This document shows positions 9,171 to 17,234 of a stretch of DNA of 64,000 bases, one piece after another. The stretch comes from Actinacidiphila bryophytorum (lineage in GTDB: Bacteria > Actinomycetota > Actinomycetes > Streptomycetales > Streptomycetaceae), in contig NZ_JAFFIX010000019.1 in assembly GCF_016916835.1 (NCBI RefSeq), positions 86,857-150,856 of the forward strand. The letters are read 5' to 3'. Made by a program: the position numbers and the translations under genes. Position 1 is the first letter of the stretch. The number at the start of each line of letters is the position of its first letter. Under the pieces are notes generated by a model. That model was not told the DNA's origin and searched no databases. It saw nothing but the letters and a program-made list of their open reading frames with translations.

Positions 9171-9667
9171 GTGGTCCGTCTCCGACAGGAACAGCCCCTT
9201 TGCGCCGGTGACGACCCGCGCGCCCGGTGGGGGTCGGTCGCGCCGTTCCCCGCGCCCCTGAAAGGCACCGCCGACCGCAGCGGCACCGCCTCACCGGCGG
9301 GGGGGCGCCCTTGCCTGGGAGGGCGCCATATAGGGGCGCGGGGAACTGCGCGCGCAACCCACCACCGGCGGGTGGTCCGTCTCCGACAGGAACAGCCCCT
9401 TCGGGTCGGTGACGACCCGCGCGCCCGGTGGGGGTTGGTCGCGCCGTTCCCCGCGCCCCTGAAAGGCATCGCCGGCCGCAGCGGCACCGCCTCACCGGCG
9501 GGGGGTGCCCTTGCCTGGGAGGGCGCCATATAGGGGCGCGGGGAACTGCGCGCTCAGCCCGCCACCGGCGGGTGGTCCGTCTCCGACAGGAACAGCCCCT
9601 TTGCGCCGGTGACGACCCGCGCGCCCGGTGGGGGGTTGGTCGCGCCGTTCCCCGCGCCCCTGAAAAA
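9171..9667 (+). repeat. Tandem ~200-bp intergenic repeats with inverted-repeat cores
   Basis: Three copies begin with the same sequence, GTGGTCCGTCTCCGACAGG, at 9171, 9372 and 9572, giving periods of 201 and 200 bases. The first two are complete and the third is cut after about 95 bases. Each complete unit contains facing arms GCGCCGTTCCCCGCGCCCCT (9240-9259 and 9441-9460) and AGGGGCGCGGGGAACTGCGC (9332-9351 and 9532-9551), which pair with one mismatch. Units differ by only a few substitutions, which suggests recent duplication. Related elements occur at 34447-34690 and 58068-58341. The open frames through this region are low-complexity and overlap on both strands, so no gene is called from 9025 to 9746. 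Confidence 0.9.
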
Positions 9668-9703
9668 CGCTCGCCGCCCTGCGCAAGGGCGCCCCCTCAG
9701 GGG

Positions 9704-9731
9704 GAAGTCCCCTTGCGAGCAAGGGGACTTC
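9704..9731 (+). promoter_or_regulatory. Perfect hairpin just upstream of the protease/VMAP gene
   Basis: An 11-bp perfect inverted repeat (GAAGTCCCCTT at 9704-9714, AAGGGGACTTC at 9721-9731) with a six-base loop sits 15 bases before the ATG at 9747. Its position in the probable leader suggests an operator, an RNA structure controlling initiation, or a terminator insulating the cassette from nuo transcription. No U-tract follows, which argues against a classical terminator. Function is inferred only from position and symmetry. Confidence 0.5.
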
Positions 9732-9746
9732 TGGCAGAGTGGGGGG

Positions 9747-11759
9747 ATGGGGGAGCGGGACCCGGATGCCGCGGTGCAAGCCGCATGGGTTGTGGTGCGC
9801 CCAGCCGGAGGCGCCCCGGCGGGGGCCGGCGTCGTCGTGGGCGACGGCATCGTCCTGACGTGCGCGCACGTCGTGAACGCGGCCCTGGGCCGCGACCGCT
9901 TCGCCGCCGAGGAGCCCTCGGACGCCGACCTCGCAGGTCTCACCCTGACACTCCCGGCGCACGGGACAGGGGCGGAGACGTACCGCCCCACCTTGCTGAG
10001 CTGGACCCCGGCGCGGCCGAGCGCCCGGCCTGGCCGCTGGGAAGGCGACCTGGCCTTGCTGCGGTTGCCGGAGGGCGCCCCGCGCCCGACCCCCGTACGG
10101 TTCGCCGACGCGGCGATGGGCAGCACCGCCTGGGTCTGGTACGCCAGCGGCGACGGCCGCACCGCCGTCGACGTCCTGGTGCAGAAACCGCTCGGCCCGT
10201 GGCTGCTGCTCGACCCGGGCAGCTCGGAGGTCCCGGTCCGGCACGGCTACAGCGGAAGCCCCTTGTGGGATTCCGCGTCCGGCGCGGCCGTCGGCCTCAT
10301 GGTGAGCGTCGAGCCCGAGGTGCGCCGCTACTACGCCCTCGCCCCCGCCGCGGTGCGCGAGGCGCTGGCCGCCGCGGGCCTGGCCGCGGCGGGGCCGCGT
10401 GACCCCCGCCAGGAGTGGCTGCACCAGCAGGCGGCCGAGGCGCTGGCGGCGCTGCCCGAGGAGCGTTTCCGGCGCGGCGCGAACCGGTTGGCCTGGTCGC
10501 TGGGCCTGTCCCGCCCACCCGCGCGCCCCGAGGACGCCGCCGACGCGGCCCTGGCACACCCCCGCGGCCTGCCCGCGCTGCGGGACGCGTTCACCGAGCC
10601 GGCCGCCAGGCCCGCCGCGGGCGAACCGGGCTACACCGAGGCCCGGTTGGCTGCGGTGGTGGCGCGGGCCTGCCCGGTACGGCTGCTCGGCCCCGAGGAC
10701 CACGCCCGGCTGGCCGGGCTGCTCGCGGGTGTGCCGCTGCCGGAACTGCTGGCGGCGGCACGGGCGGCCGTCCCGTATCTGCCGCTGCATTCGGAGCGGG
10801 TGCCGGACACCGCGGCCCTGCTGGACTGCCTGGAGAACCGTACGGCCGAGCCGGGCGTGATGCCGCCGCTGCTGCAGGTCGCGGAGGAGGTCGCGGCCCT
10901 GCGGGCGGGCGTGCGCGAGGAGCTGCGCGAGCTGGACGACCGGGTGGCGGCGCGGCTCCGGGTGCTGCCGGGCGCCCTGGACCAGGTGCGGGCCGACGCC
11001 AAGGCCCGTGCGGGCAGCCGGGCCGCGGGCCGCCCGGTGGTGCGGGTGTGGCTGTGGGACCGCGGCAAGGGCGACGCCTTCTGCTACGTCATCCGGCTCT
11101 ACGACGGCGACGACCAGCCGCTGTCGACGTGGTCGGCGGTGGACACCCCGCGCGGCCACGAGGAGTTGTGCGGCCAGTTGGCCGAGGCGGTGCGCATGCT
11201 GGCCGAGCACGGCGACAACGCCGGGGTCGAATTCCTGTTGGAGCACGGCTCGTTCGGCCTGCCCTTCGACCGCTGGCCGATCCCGGTGCCCGACCTGGGC
11301 CCGCGGCTGCTGGGCATGGACCACGTGGTGGTGCTGCGCGGCCAGCGGCAGCCCTCGCGCGGCCCGTGGGAGCGCCGCTGGGGCTGCGCGGGCTCTGCGG
11401 CCAGCGTGGTGCAGGACGTGGACCACGCCGACGACCTGCTCGGCGAGGACCGGGACGCGGCCCTGGTGATCGCCGCGTGCGCGCCGGGCGAGATCGACCC
11501 GATGGTGCGGCTGTGCCGCCACTACGGGGTGCCGGTGATGCTCTGGCACCGGCAGGGCGCGGGCGACGGCACCACCGGCGCGCTGCTGGAACTGACCGGC
11601 GGCGACTGGCGGCGCGACCTGCGTGAGGCGGTCAGGCGGCAGCGTTTCACCGCCCGCAAGGACGACAGGATGCTCGGCGCCCACCTGGCGCTGCTGTGGG
11701 AGGACCCGCGCTGGGACCCGCGCACCGCGGGCCTGGCGGAACCGGCGCCGCTCCCGTGA
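9747..11759 (+). CDS. Trypsin-like serine protease fused to VMAP-C-like domain
   Basis: The 670-residue product begins with a trypsin-like domain whose triad is visible: His41 in LTCAHVV, Asp101 in GDLALL and Ser169 in GYSGSPLWD. There is no signal peptide, so it should act in the cytoplasm. Residues ~210-420 are a helical linker region. Residues ~430-660 resemble the vWA-MoxR-associated protein C-terminal (VMAP-C) domain, with VWLWD, the EFLLEHGSFGLPFDRW block and the late MLWHRQ segment. VMAP proteins are partners of MoxR ATPases in predicted ternary conflict systems, and the next two genes fit that pattern. The ATG at 9747 was chosen because upstream starts would translate the repeat; GAGTGGGGGG precedes it. 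The substrate of the protease is unknown. Confidence 0.75.
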   Translation: MGERDPDAAVQAAWVVVRPAGGAPAGAGVVVGDGIVLTCAHVVNAALGRDRFAAEEPSDADLAGLTLTLPAHGTGAETYRPTLLSWTPARPSARPGRWEGDLALLRLPEGAPRPTPVRFADAAMGSTAWVWYASGDGRTAVDVLVQKPLGPWLLLDPGSSEVPVRHGYSGSPLWDSASGAAVGLMVSVEPEVRRYYALAPAAVREALAAAGLAAAGPRDPRQEWLHQQAAEALAALPEERFRRGANRLAWSLGLSRPPARPEDAADAALAHPRGLPALRDAFTEPAARPAAGEPGYTEARLAAVVARACPVRLLGPEDHARLAGLLAGVPLPELLAAARAAVPYLPLHSERVPDTAALLDCLENRTAEPGVMPPLLQVAEEVAALRAGVREELRELDDRVAARLRVLPGALDQVRADAKARAGSRAAGRPVVRVWLWDRGKGDAFCYVIRLYDGDDQPLSTWSAVDTPRGHEELCGQLAEAVRMLAEHGDNAGVEFLLEHGSFGLPFDRWPIPVPDLGPRLLGMDHVVVLRGQRQPSRGPWERRWGCAGSAASVVQDVDHADDLLGEDRDAALVIAACAPGEIDPMVRLCRHYGVPVMLWHRQGAGDGTTGALLELTGGDWRRDLREAVRRQRFTARKDDRMLGAHLALLWEDPRWDPRTAGLAEPAPLP

Positions 11760-11811
11760 ACACCCCGGTGGCCCCGAGGGCGACGACCCAGACGACGAAA
11801 GGCGGTGCCGT

Positions 11812-12807
11812 GTGAGCGGCGACCCCGAGCCGCGCCCGGAACGCCTCTTCCGCGGCACCGGCGAGCACTACCCGGACGGTGTCGCACTGCCCGAGGCCCC
11901 GCCCTGGCGGCGCCCGGCGGCAGGCGGCCGCACGGCCCGCGAGCGGCGCCCGTACCTGATCGGCGCCGAGCAGGTGGACGTCGTCAACGCGGCCCTGCGG
12001 CTGCGCCGCCCGCTGCTGGTCACCGGCAACCCCGGCACGGGCAAGTCCTCGCTGGCCTACGCCGTCGCCGACGAACTCGGCCTCGGCCCGGTCCTGGTGT
12101 GGCCGGTCAACACCCGCTCCACGCTGACCGACGCGCTCTACCGCTACGACGCCATCGGCCGGCTCCGCAACGAGGCGCCCGGGCCGCAGGCCCCCGACGG
12201 GCAGGCGGGCGTGGGCAGTTACGTCCGGCTCGGCCCGCTCGGCACCGCGCTCGCCACCCGGCACCGGGGCCGGCCGCGGCTGCTGCTGATCGACGAGCTG
12301 GACAAGAGCGACGTCGACCTGCCCAACGACTTGCTGCACGTGCTGGAGGAGGGCGAGTTCACCATCCCGGAACTGGCCCGGCTGCCGGACGGCCCCGAGG
12401 GCGTTCCCGTCTTCACCGAGGGCTCCCGGGAGCGCGTGACCGTCCACAACGGCTCGGTGCGGTGCGCCGACTTCCCGCTCGTGGTCATCACCAGCAACGG
12501 CGAACGCGATTTCCCCGCCGCCTTCCTGCGCCGCTGCGTCCGCCTCGAACTGCCCGAGCCGGACGCCGGCCAGCTCCAGGACATCGTCCGCGCCCACTTC
12601 GCCGCGTCCGGCGCCGACGCACTGGCCGAGCACTGGCCGAAGGTCGAGGAGCTGATCGCGGCCTTCGTCGTCCGCCGCGAGCTGGGGGGCCTGGCCACCG
12701 ACCAGTTGCTGCACGCCGTCCACCTGCTGCAGCAGGGCGTCCACCCCGACACCCGGCACGTGCGGGAGGCGGTGCTGCGTGAACTCCACGACGGGGGAGG
12801 GCGGTAG
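11812..12807 (+). CDS. MoxR-family AAA+ ATPase
   Basis: This 331-residue AAA+ ATPase has Walker A GNPGTGKS at residues 72-79, Walker B LLLIDELDKSDVDLPNDLL near residue 157, and a sensor-1/arginine-finger region VVITSNGERDFPAAFLRRC. The overall pattern matches MoxR-type chaperone-like ATPases that remodel or activate partner proteins. It lies 52 bases after the protease/VMAP gene, and its 3' end overlaps the next gene by 29 bases, so the three form an operon. The GTG start at 11812 has GAAAGG about ten bases upstream. No vWA-domain gene is recognisable next to it; the N-terminal part of the following protein may fill that role. Confidence 0.85.
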   Translation: MSGDPEPRPERLFRGTGEHYPDGVALPEAPPWRRPAAGGRTARERRPYLIGAEQVDVVNAALRLRRPLLVTGNPGTGKSSLAYAVADELGLGPVLVWPVNTRSTLTDALYRYDAIGRLRNEAPGPQAPDGQAGVGSYVRLGPLGTALATRHRGRPRLLLIDELDKSDVDLPNDLLHVLEEGEFTIPELARLPDGPEGVPVFTEGSRERVTVHNGSVRCADFPLVVITSNGERDFPAAFLRRCVRLELPEPDAGQLQDIVRAHFAASGADALAEHWPKVEELIAAFVVRRELGGLATDQLLHAVHLLQQGVHPDTRHVREAVLRELHDGGGR

Positions 12808-15800
12808 GCCCGGGACGACGAGCGTGGGGCGGCTGCACACCGCCCTGGCGGGTGCAGGACTCGACCTGAACGCTGAGGAGTTGGCCGACGCCCTGTGGCT
12901 GGCCCTCGCGGCGCCGCCCCCTGCCCCTCCCGGCAGCGACACCGCACCCGGACGCCGGCCCGAGCCCGTACAGCCGCCGCAGACGCCCGCGCAGCCCCCG
13001 CAGGGGGACCCGGAGCCCCCACCGGCCCCGCGCCCGCCACAGCCCCCGCCCGGCGCCGCCAGGACCCCGGTCTACGCGCTCGCCGACCCGCGGCCCGGCA
13101 CCGGCGCCGCTGCCGTCCGCATCCCCGGTGTGCCGGGGCTGCCCGACCCGCTGTCGGTCGTACGCGCCCTGCGCCCGCTCAAGCGGCGGGTGTCCTCGCA
13201 GCACCGCTACGAGCTGGACGAGGCCGCCACCGCGGAGGCCATCGCCGAGACCGGCGGCCTCGACGTCGTCCTGCGCCCGGAACGCGCCCGCTGGCTCGAC
13301 CTCGTCCTCGCCGTGGACGACGGCCTGTCGCTGCGGGTGTGGCAGGACACCCTCGCCGAACTCACCCGGGTGCTGGGCACGTCCGGCATCTTCCGTACCG
13401 TCCGCCGCTGCGGCTTCGCGACCACACCCGTCAACTCCGCCGTCGTGGACGGCGACCGCACCGTCGTGCTCGCCGTCACCGACGGCGTGGGACCGGCCTG
13501 GCGCTCGGGCGAGGCCCAGCGCGTCCTGGCCCGCTGGGCGCGCAAGGCGCCCACCGCGGTCCTCGACCCCCTTCCCGTACGCCTGTGGCCCGGCACCGCA
13601 CTGCCCGCGGAACGCCTGCGGGTCCGCGCCGGCCGCCCCGCCCCCGCCAACCACCACCTGCGCGCCTACGACCCGTGGCTGCCGCCGCACCTGGCAGAGC
13701 CGCTCCGGCTGCCCGTCCCCGTACTGGAACTCGCCGACTGGTCACTGGCCCCCTGGGCCGAACTGATCGGCGCACACGGCGGCTCGGCCACCCTGCGCGT
13801 CGTGGACGCCGCCGCCCCGCCCGTACCGCCCCTGCCCGCCGCCCCGCCCGGCACCGCGGCGGCCCGGCTCGTCGCCTTCCAGGAGGCGGTCAGCCCCGAG
13901 GCCTACGAACTCGCCGCCCACCTGGCCGCCGTCGACCCGCTCACCCTCCCGGTGATGCGCGTCGTCCAGGCCGCGGCCCTGCCCGGCAGCGGCCCGTCCT
14001 GCCTCGCCGAGGTGCTGCTCAGCGGCGTGATGCACGTGGACCGGCCGCTGGCCGGCTTCGACGTCTACACCTTCGCCCCCGAGCTCCGCCCGCTGCTGCG
14101 CATGGTCGTCCCCGCCGACGACGCCCGCCGCACGGTGGACGCCGTGTCCGACTTCATCACCCCGCGCCTGGGCCGCTCCGGCGACTTCCCCGCGGTGATC
14201 GCGTCCGCGACCGGCACGCTGTCCCTGCCGGTCGGCGGCACGCCCTTCGCGGAGGTCCCGCGCCCCGCGCCCGCGCCCGGCCCGGCTCCCGCTCCCGCTC
14301 CCGTGGAGATGAGCGCGCACCCGGCCGCCGAGTACGTGGTGGCGGTACGCGCGCACGGCACGGATGTCGCCACCTGCGGTTACCTGGTGGACGAAGGGCT
14401 TGTCCTCACCATCGCCCCGGACTCCGTACCCGCGGGCGCCATCGACTTCCACGTCCACCTCCACCCCGACCTCGGTGGGGGCAGCTGGGTGCCCGCCCGG
14501 CAGCTGGAGAGCGACGGTCCTGTGCGGCTGCTCTCGATCACCGACCTGTGGTCCCCACCGCCCACTCCCCCCTGCCCGTGGGGGACCTTCGCGGGCGGAC
14601 CCGATGCCGCCACCGTCACCCTGGCCACAGTGCTGGCGGTCGTGGAGCCCCACGGAACACCTGCGGGGCGCGGCCTCCTGGAGATCTGGGAGACCCGTTT
14701 CGGGCGCGGCGGTCCGCTCGTGGCCGCGGTCCTGCGGCCGGGCGGCGCGGACGGAGCCCCCTACCGGCTGACCTCCGGCGTCTCCGACCAGGGCGGCGCG
14801 GTCTTCCACGACGGAACGCTGGTCGGACTGGTCACGCCTGCCGCGGCCGGCGGCCGGCGGTCCGACCGCGCCATGGAGCCCGTCGCGGGCCTGCTCACCC
14901 TGTTCTCCCCGGCCGCGTACGCCGGTCCGCCGCTCACCGCCGAGCCGCCGACCACAGTTGGGTGGCCCGCACCGCCACGCCCCGGTTTCCTGACCTTCGA
15001 CCAGGACTACGCGCTGGCCCGGCTCGAACAGCTCATCCAGTCCGAGCCGGCGATCGGGACCGTCGTGGTGAAGGGGCTGGCGGACGGCCCCGTCAAGGTC
15101 GCGGCCGAGTACGTCCACCGCAACCGTCCGAGCCTGCAACGGGTCGTCTGGCTCGACGTACGGGAACTGCCCAGGTTCATGGACTCGTACGACTACGTAC
15201 GCCTGCGCAGGTCCGCCCCCGGCGCCTCGGTCACCCGGTGGCTCGTTGTGCTCGACGGCCGGGCCGCCGAGGTGACGGGACCGGAGAAGCAGCGCGTGCT
15301 GGACGAGCTGACCGGCATCGGCGCGCGGATCCTGCTGCTCGACGGCCCGTACGGCAACCTGCACCACCGGTCGATCCGCGTCGAGCAGGGCCGGGAGTGG
15401 AACCAGACCGCAGTGACCGGCCCGCACCCCCAGGAGGCCACGGGCAGCGTCTCTGACGCCGTCGGCGCCGCGACGGTCCAACTGCTCAGCGTCCTGCCCT
15501 GGCTGGACTCCCCGGTGAGCTTCGAGGTGCTGGGGGCACTGTGGGCGCCGAACCTGCTGACCGACGTCTTCCGGCAGCCCGCCGTCGAAGGGGCCTTCCG
15601 GATCGACTGGAGGGGGCGCCGCGTCCACATGGCGGACGGCTCCCACGCGACTGCGGCTGACGGCCGGGATCTGGCCGTTCTGCTGCTGACCGCGTACGCC
15701 GAAGGAGTCGGCGGGCGGTCCGTGCCCGACCCGGACGAGTTCGTCCGGCATGTGCTCGCGCTGTCGCGGCAGGTCCCGCTCGCGGACGTGACCGGGCCGA

Positions 15801-16207
15801 CGGCCCAGCTCTTCGCCCGGGCAGCGTTTCAGCTGCTGGGGCAGGGCCGCGGTGAGGCCGGTGTGCGGCTCGGCGAGCGGGCCTGTGAGGCGACGCCCGA
15901 CTCGGAGGGCCTGCGGGTGCGGCTCACGTCGGCGGCGATGGAGTCGGGCATCGAGGCCTTCGTCGCGCTGTCGCCCGCCTCGCTGACCGCGTACGGCAAC
16001 GCCGAGGGGGTCATCGACGATGACCGCGACTTGGAGTGGCTCCAGAGCCTGATGGCGGCCGTCGCCCGGGGCGGCCCGCTGCCGTCGGCCGGGCCGCGGC
16101 TCGGCCTGGAGTGGTGCCGCCAGCACCTCGGCGACGCCCACCCGCTGACCCGCGACCTGGCGGCGGCAATCCAGGTCCTGGACGAAAGGCGCCCCGGACG
16201 GAGCTGA
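12779..16207 (+). CDS. SAV_2336-type multidomain protein with decayed protease and NTPase domains
   Basis: The 1142-residue product starts with a short helical segment (LHTALAGAGLDLNAEELADALWLAL), a Pro-rich linker, and a domain (residues ~110-360) like the SAV_2336 N-terminal family. Residues ~515-705 resemble a trypsin-like domain, but the His position is Pro547 (VLTIAPDS) and the Ser position is Gln671 (SDQGGAVF), so catalysis is unlikely. Residues ~740-1000 resemble a STAND/NB-ARC module: VVVKGLADGPVK at 762-773 sits where a P-loop should be, one residue short and without the GK[ST] motif, while LVVLDG (822-827) resembles Walker B. The GTG at 12779 has GGGAGG nine bases upstream; GTG 12824 is an alternative. 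It overlaps the MoxR gene, suggesting coupled synthesis as a regulatory or scaffold partner. Confidence 0.65.
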   Translation: MNSTTGEGGRPGTTSVGRLHTALAGAGLDLNAEELADALWLALAAPPPAPPGSDTAPGRRPEPVQPPQTPAQPPQGDPEPPPAPRPPQPPPGAARTPVYALADPRPGTGAAAVRIPGVPGLPDPLSVVRALRPLKRRVSSQHRYELDEAATAEAIAETGGLDVVLRPERARWLDLVLAVDDGLSLRVWQDTLAELTRVLGTSGIFRTVRRCGFATTPVNSAVVDGDRTVVLAVTDGVGPAWRSGEAQRVLARWARKAPTAVLDPLPVRLWPGTALPAERLRVRAGRPAPANHHLRAYDPWLPPHLAEPLRLPVPVLELADWSLAPWAELIGAHGGSATLRVVDAAAPPVPPLPAAPPGTAAARLVAFQEAVSPEAYELAAHLAAVDPLTLPVMRVVQAAALPGSGPSCLAEVLLSGVMHVDRPLAGFDVYTFAPELRPLLRMVVPADDARRTVDAVSDFITPRLGRSGDFPAVIASATGTLSLPVGGTPFAEVPRPAPAPGPAPAPAPVEMSAHPAAEYVVAVRAHGTDVATCGYLVDEGLVLTIAPDSVPAGAIDFHVHLHPDLGGGSWVPARQLESDGPVRLLSITDLWSPPPTPPCPWGTFAGGPDAATVTLATVLAVVEPHGTPAGRGLLEIWETRFGRGGPLVAAVLRPGGADGAPYRLTSGVSDQGGAVFHDGTLVGLVTPAAAGGRRSDRAMEPVAGLLTLFSPAAYAGPPLTAEPPTTVGWPAPPRPGFLTFDQDYALARLEQLIQSEPAIGTVVVKGLADGPVKVAAEYVHRNRPSLQRVVWLDVRELPRFMDSYDYVRLRRSAPGASVTRWLVVLDGRAAEVTGPEKQRVLDELTGIGARILLLDGPYGNLHHRSIRVEQGREWNQTAVTGPHPQEATGSVSDAVGAATVQLLSVLPWLDSPVSFEVLGALWAPNLLTDVFRQPAVEGAFRIDWRGRRVHMADGSHATAADGRDLAVLLLTAYAEGVGGRSVPDPDEFVRHVLALSRQVPLADVTGPTAQLFARAAFQLLGQGRGEAGVRLGERACEATPDSEGLRVRLTSAAMESGIEAFVALSPASLTAYGNAEGVIDDDRDLEWLQSLMAAVARGGPLPSAGPRLGLEWCRQHLGDAHPLTRDLAAAIQVLDERRPGRS

Positions 16208-16238
16208 CCCCCGGCGCCCGCAGTGCGCCAGGGGTCAG
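16204..16238. terminator. Bidirectional hairpin between convergent genes
   Basis: CTGACCCC (16204-16211) pairs with GGGGTCAG (16231-16238), and GGCGC (16213-16217) with GCGCC (16225-16229) inside it. The hairpin lies between the convergent SAV_2336-type gene and the ergothioneine operon and starts over the stop codon of the former. There is no long T-tract, as is common in Streptomyces. Confidence 0.6.
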
Positions 16239-16256
16239 CCGTATCGGAGGCGGCGG

Positions 16257-17234
16257 CTAGTTGGGGACCGCCAGGAGGAGGGCGAAGCGGCGGTCGGGGT
16301 CGGTCCACCACTGGCGGACGGTGAAGCCGCCCTCGTGCAGTTCCGCCGTGAGGGACTCGCGGCGGAACTTGCAGGACAGCTCGGTGCGCAGGTCCTCGCC
16401 CGCCGCGAGGTCCAGGCTCAGGTCGAGGTCGGGGATCTTGACGGTCTGTGCGGTGCGGGAGCGCAGCCGCATCTCGATGCGCTCCTCCTCGGCGTTCCAC
16501 AGCGCGACGTGCTCGAAGGCATCGGGGTCGAAGTCGGCGCCCAGTTCGCGGTTGAGCACGTACAGGACGTTCTTGTTGAAGTCGGCGGTGACGCCCTGCG
16601 CGTCGTCGTAGGCGCGGACCAGCACGTCCGGGTCCTTGACCAGGTCCGCGCCGAGCAGCAGCACGTCGTCGCTGCTCAGCGCGAGCGCCAGGGTGCGGTA
16701 GAAGGCGCGGCGCTGGTCGGCGTCGAAGTTGCCGATGGTGCTGCCGAGGAAGGCCAGCAGCCGCGGACCGGGCTCGTCCGACAGCGGCAGCCCGCCCTCG
16801 AAGTCGGCGACGGTCGCGGTGACGGCCAGCCCGGGGTAGTCGCGGCAGATCGCCTCGCCCGCCTCCGCCAGTGCGGAACTGCTCACGTCGAGGGGTGCGT
16901 AGCGTACGAGGCTGCCGCCGGCGGTGAGCGCGTCGAGCAGCAGCCGGGTCTTGCGGGAGGAGCCGGAACCCAGCTCGATCAGGGTGCTCGCCCGGGTCAG
17001 TGCGGCGATCTCGGGGGCGCGGCGGGTGAGGATCTCCTGCTCGGCGCGGGTCGGATAGTACTCGGGGAGCCGGGTGATCTCCTCGAAGAGGTCGCTGCCG
17101 CGCTTGTCGTAGAACCACTTCGGCGGCAGGGTGCGGGGCGGCTCGCTCAGGCCCTTGCGGACGTCGGCGTGCAGCGAGTCGGTGAAGTAGCCGGCGGGCA
17201 GCCGGTCGTCGAGGGTGAAGCGGCTCTCTGCCAT
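16257..17234 (-). CDS. egtD: Histidine N-alpha-methyltransferase (ergothioneine)
   Basis: EgtD trimethylates the alpha-amino group of histidine with SAM to give hercynine, the first dedicated step of ergothioneine synthesis. The 325-residue product from ATG 17234 shows the expected N-terminus (MAESRFTLDDRLP), PPKWFYDKRGSDLFEEITRLPEYYPTRAE, and the SAM loop LIELGSGSSRKT. AAGGAG lies nine bases upstream of this ATG, so independent initiation is likely. Oddly, the same frame is open upstream through all of egtC, so a fused EgtC-EgtD protein could also be made. It is the last gene of the egtABCD operon. Confidence 0.93.
   Translation of the reverse strand: MAESRFTLDDRLPAGYFTDSLHADVRKGLSEPPRTLPPKWFYDKRGSDLFEEITRLPEYYPTRAEQEILTRRAPEIAALTRASTLIELGSGSSRKTRLLLDALTAGGSLVRYAPLDVSSSALAEAGEAICRDYPGLAVTATVADFEGGLPLSDEPGPRLLAFLGSTIGNFDADQRRAFYRTLALALSSDDVLLLGADLVKDPDVLVRAYDDAQGVTADFNKNVLYVLNRELGADFDPDAFEHVALWNAEEERIEMRLRSRTAQTVKIPDLDLSLDLAAGEDLRTELSCKFRRESLTAELHEGGFTVRQWWTDPDRRFALLLAVPN

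Noticed and set aside
8951..9533. Several open frames on both strands through the repeat region after nuoN
   Set aside because: They repeat the same peptide with the ~200-bp period, are Arg/Pro/Ala-rich and lack ribosome sites; they are by-products of the repeats.
9609..9746. 46-codon N-terminal extension of the protease/VMAP gene
   Set aside because: It is encoded by the repeat and the hairpin, and the protease fold starts properly from ATG 9747.
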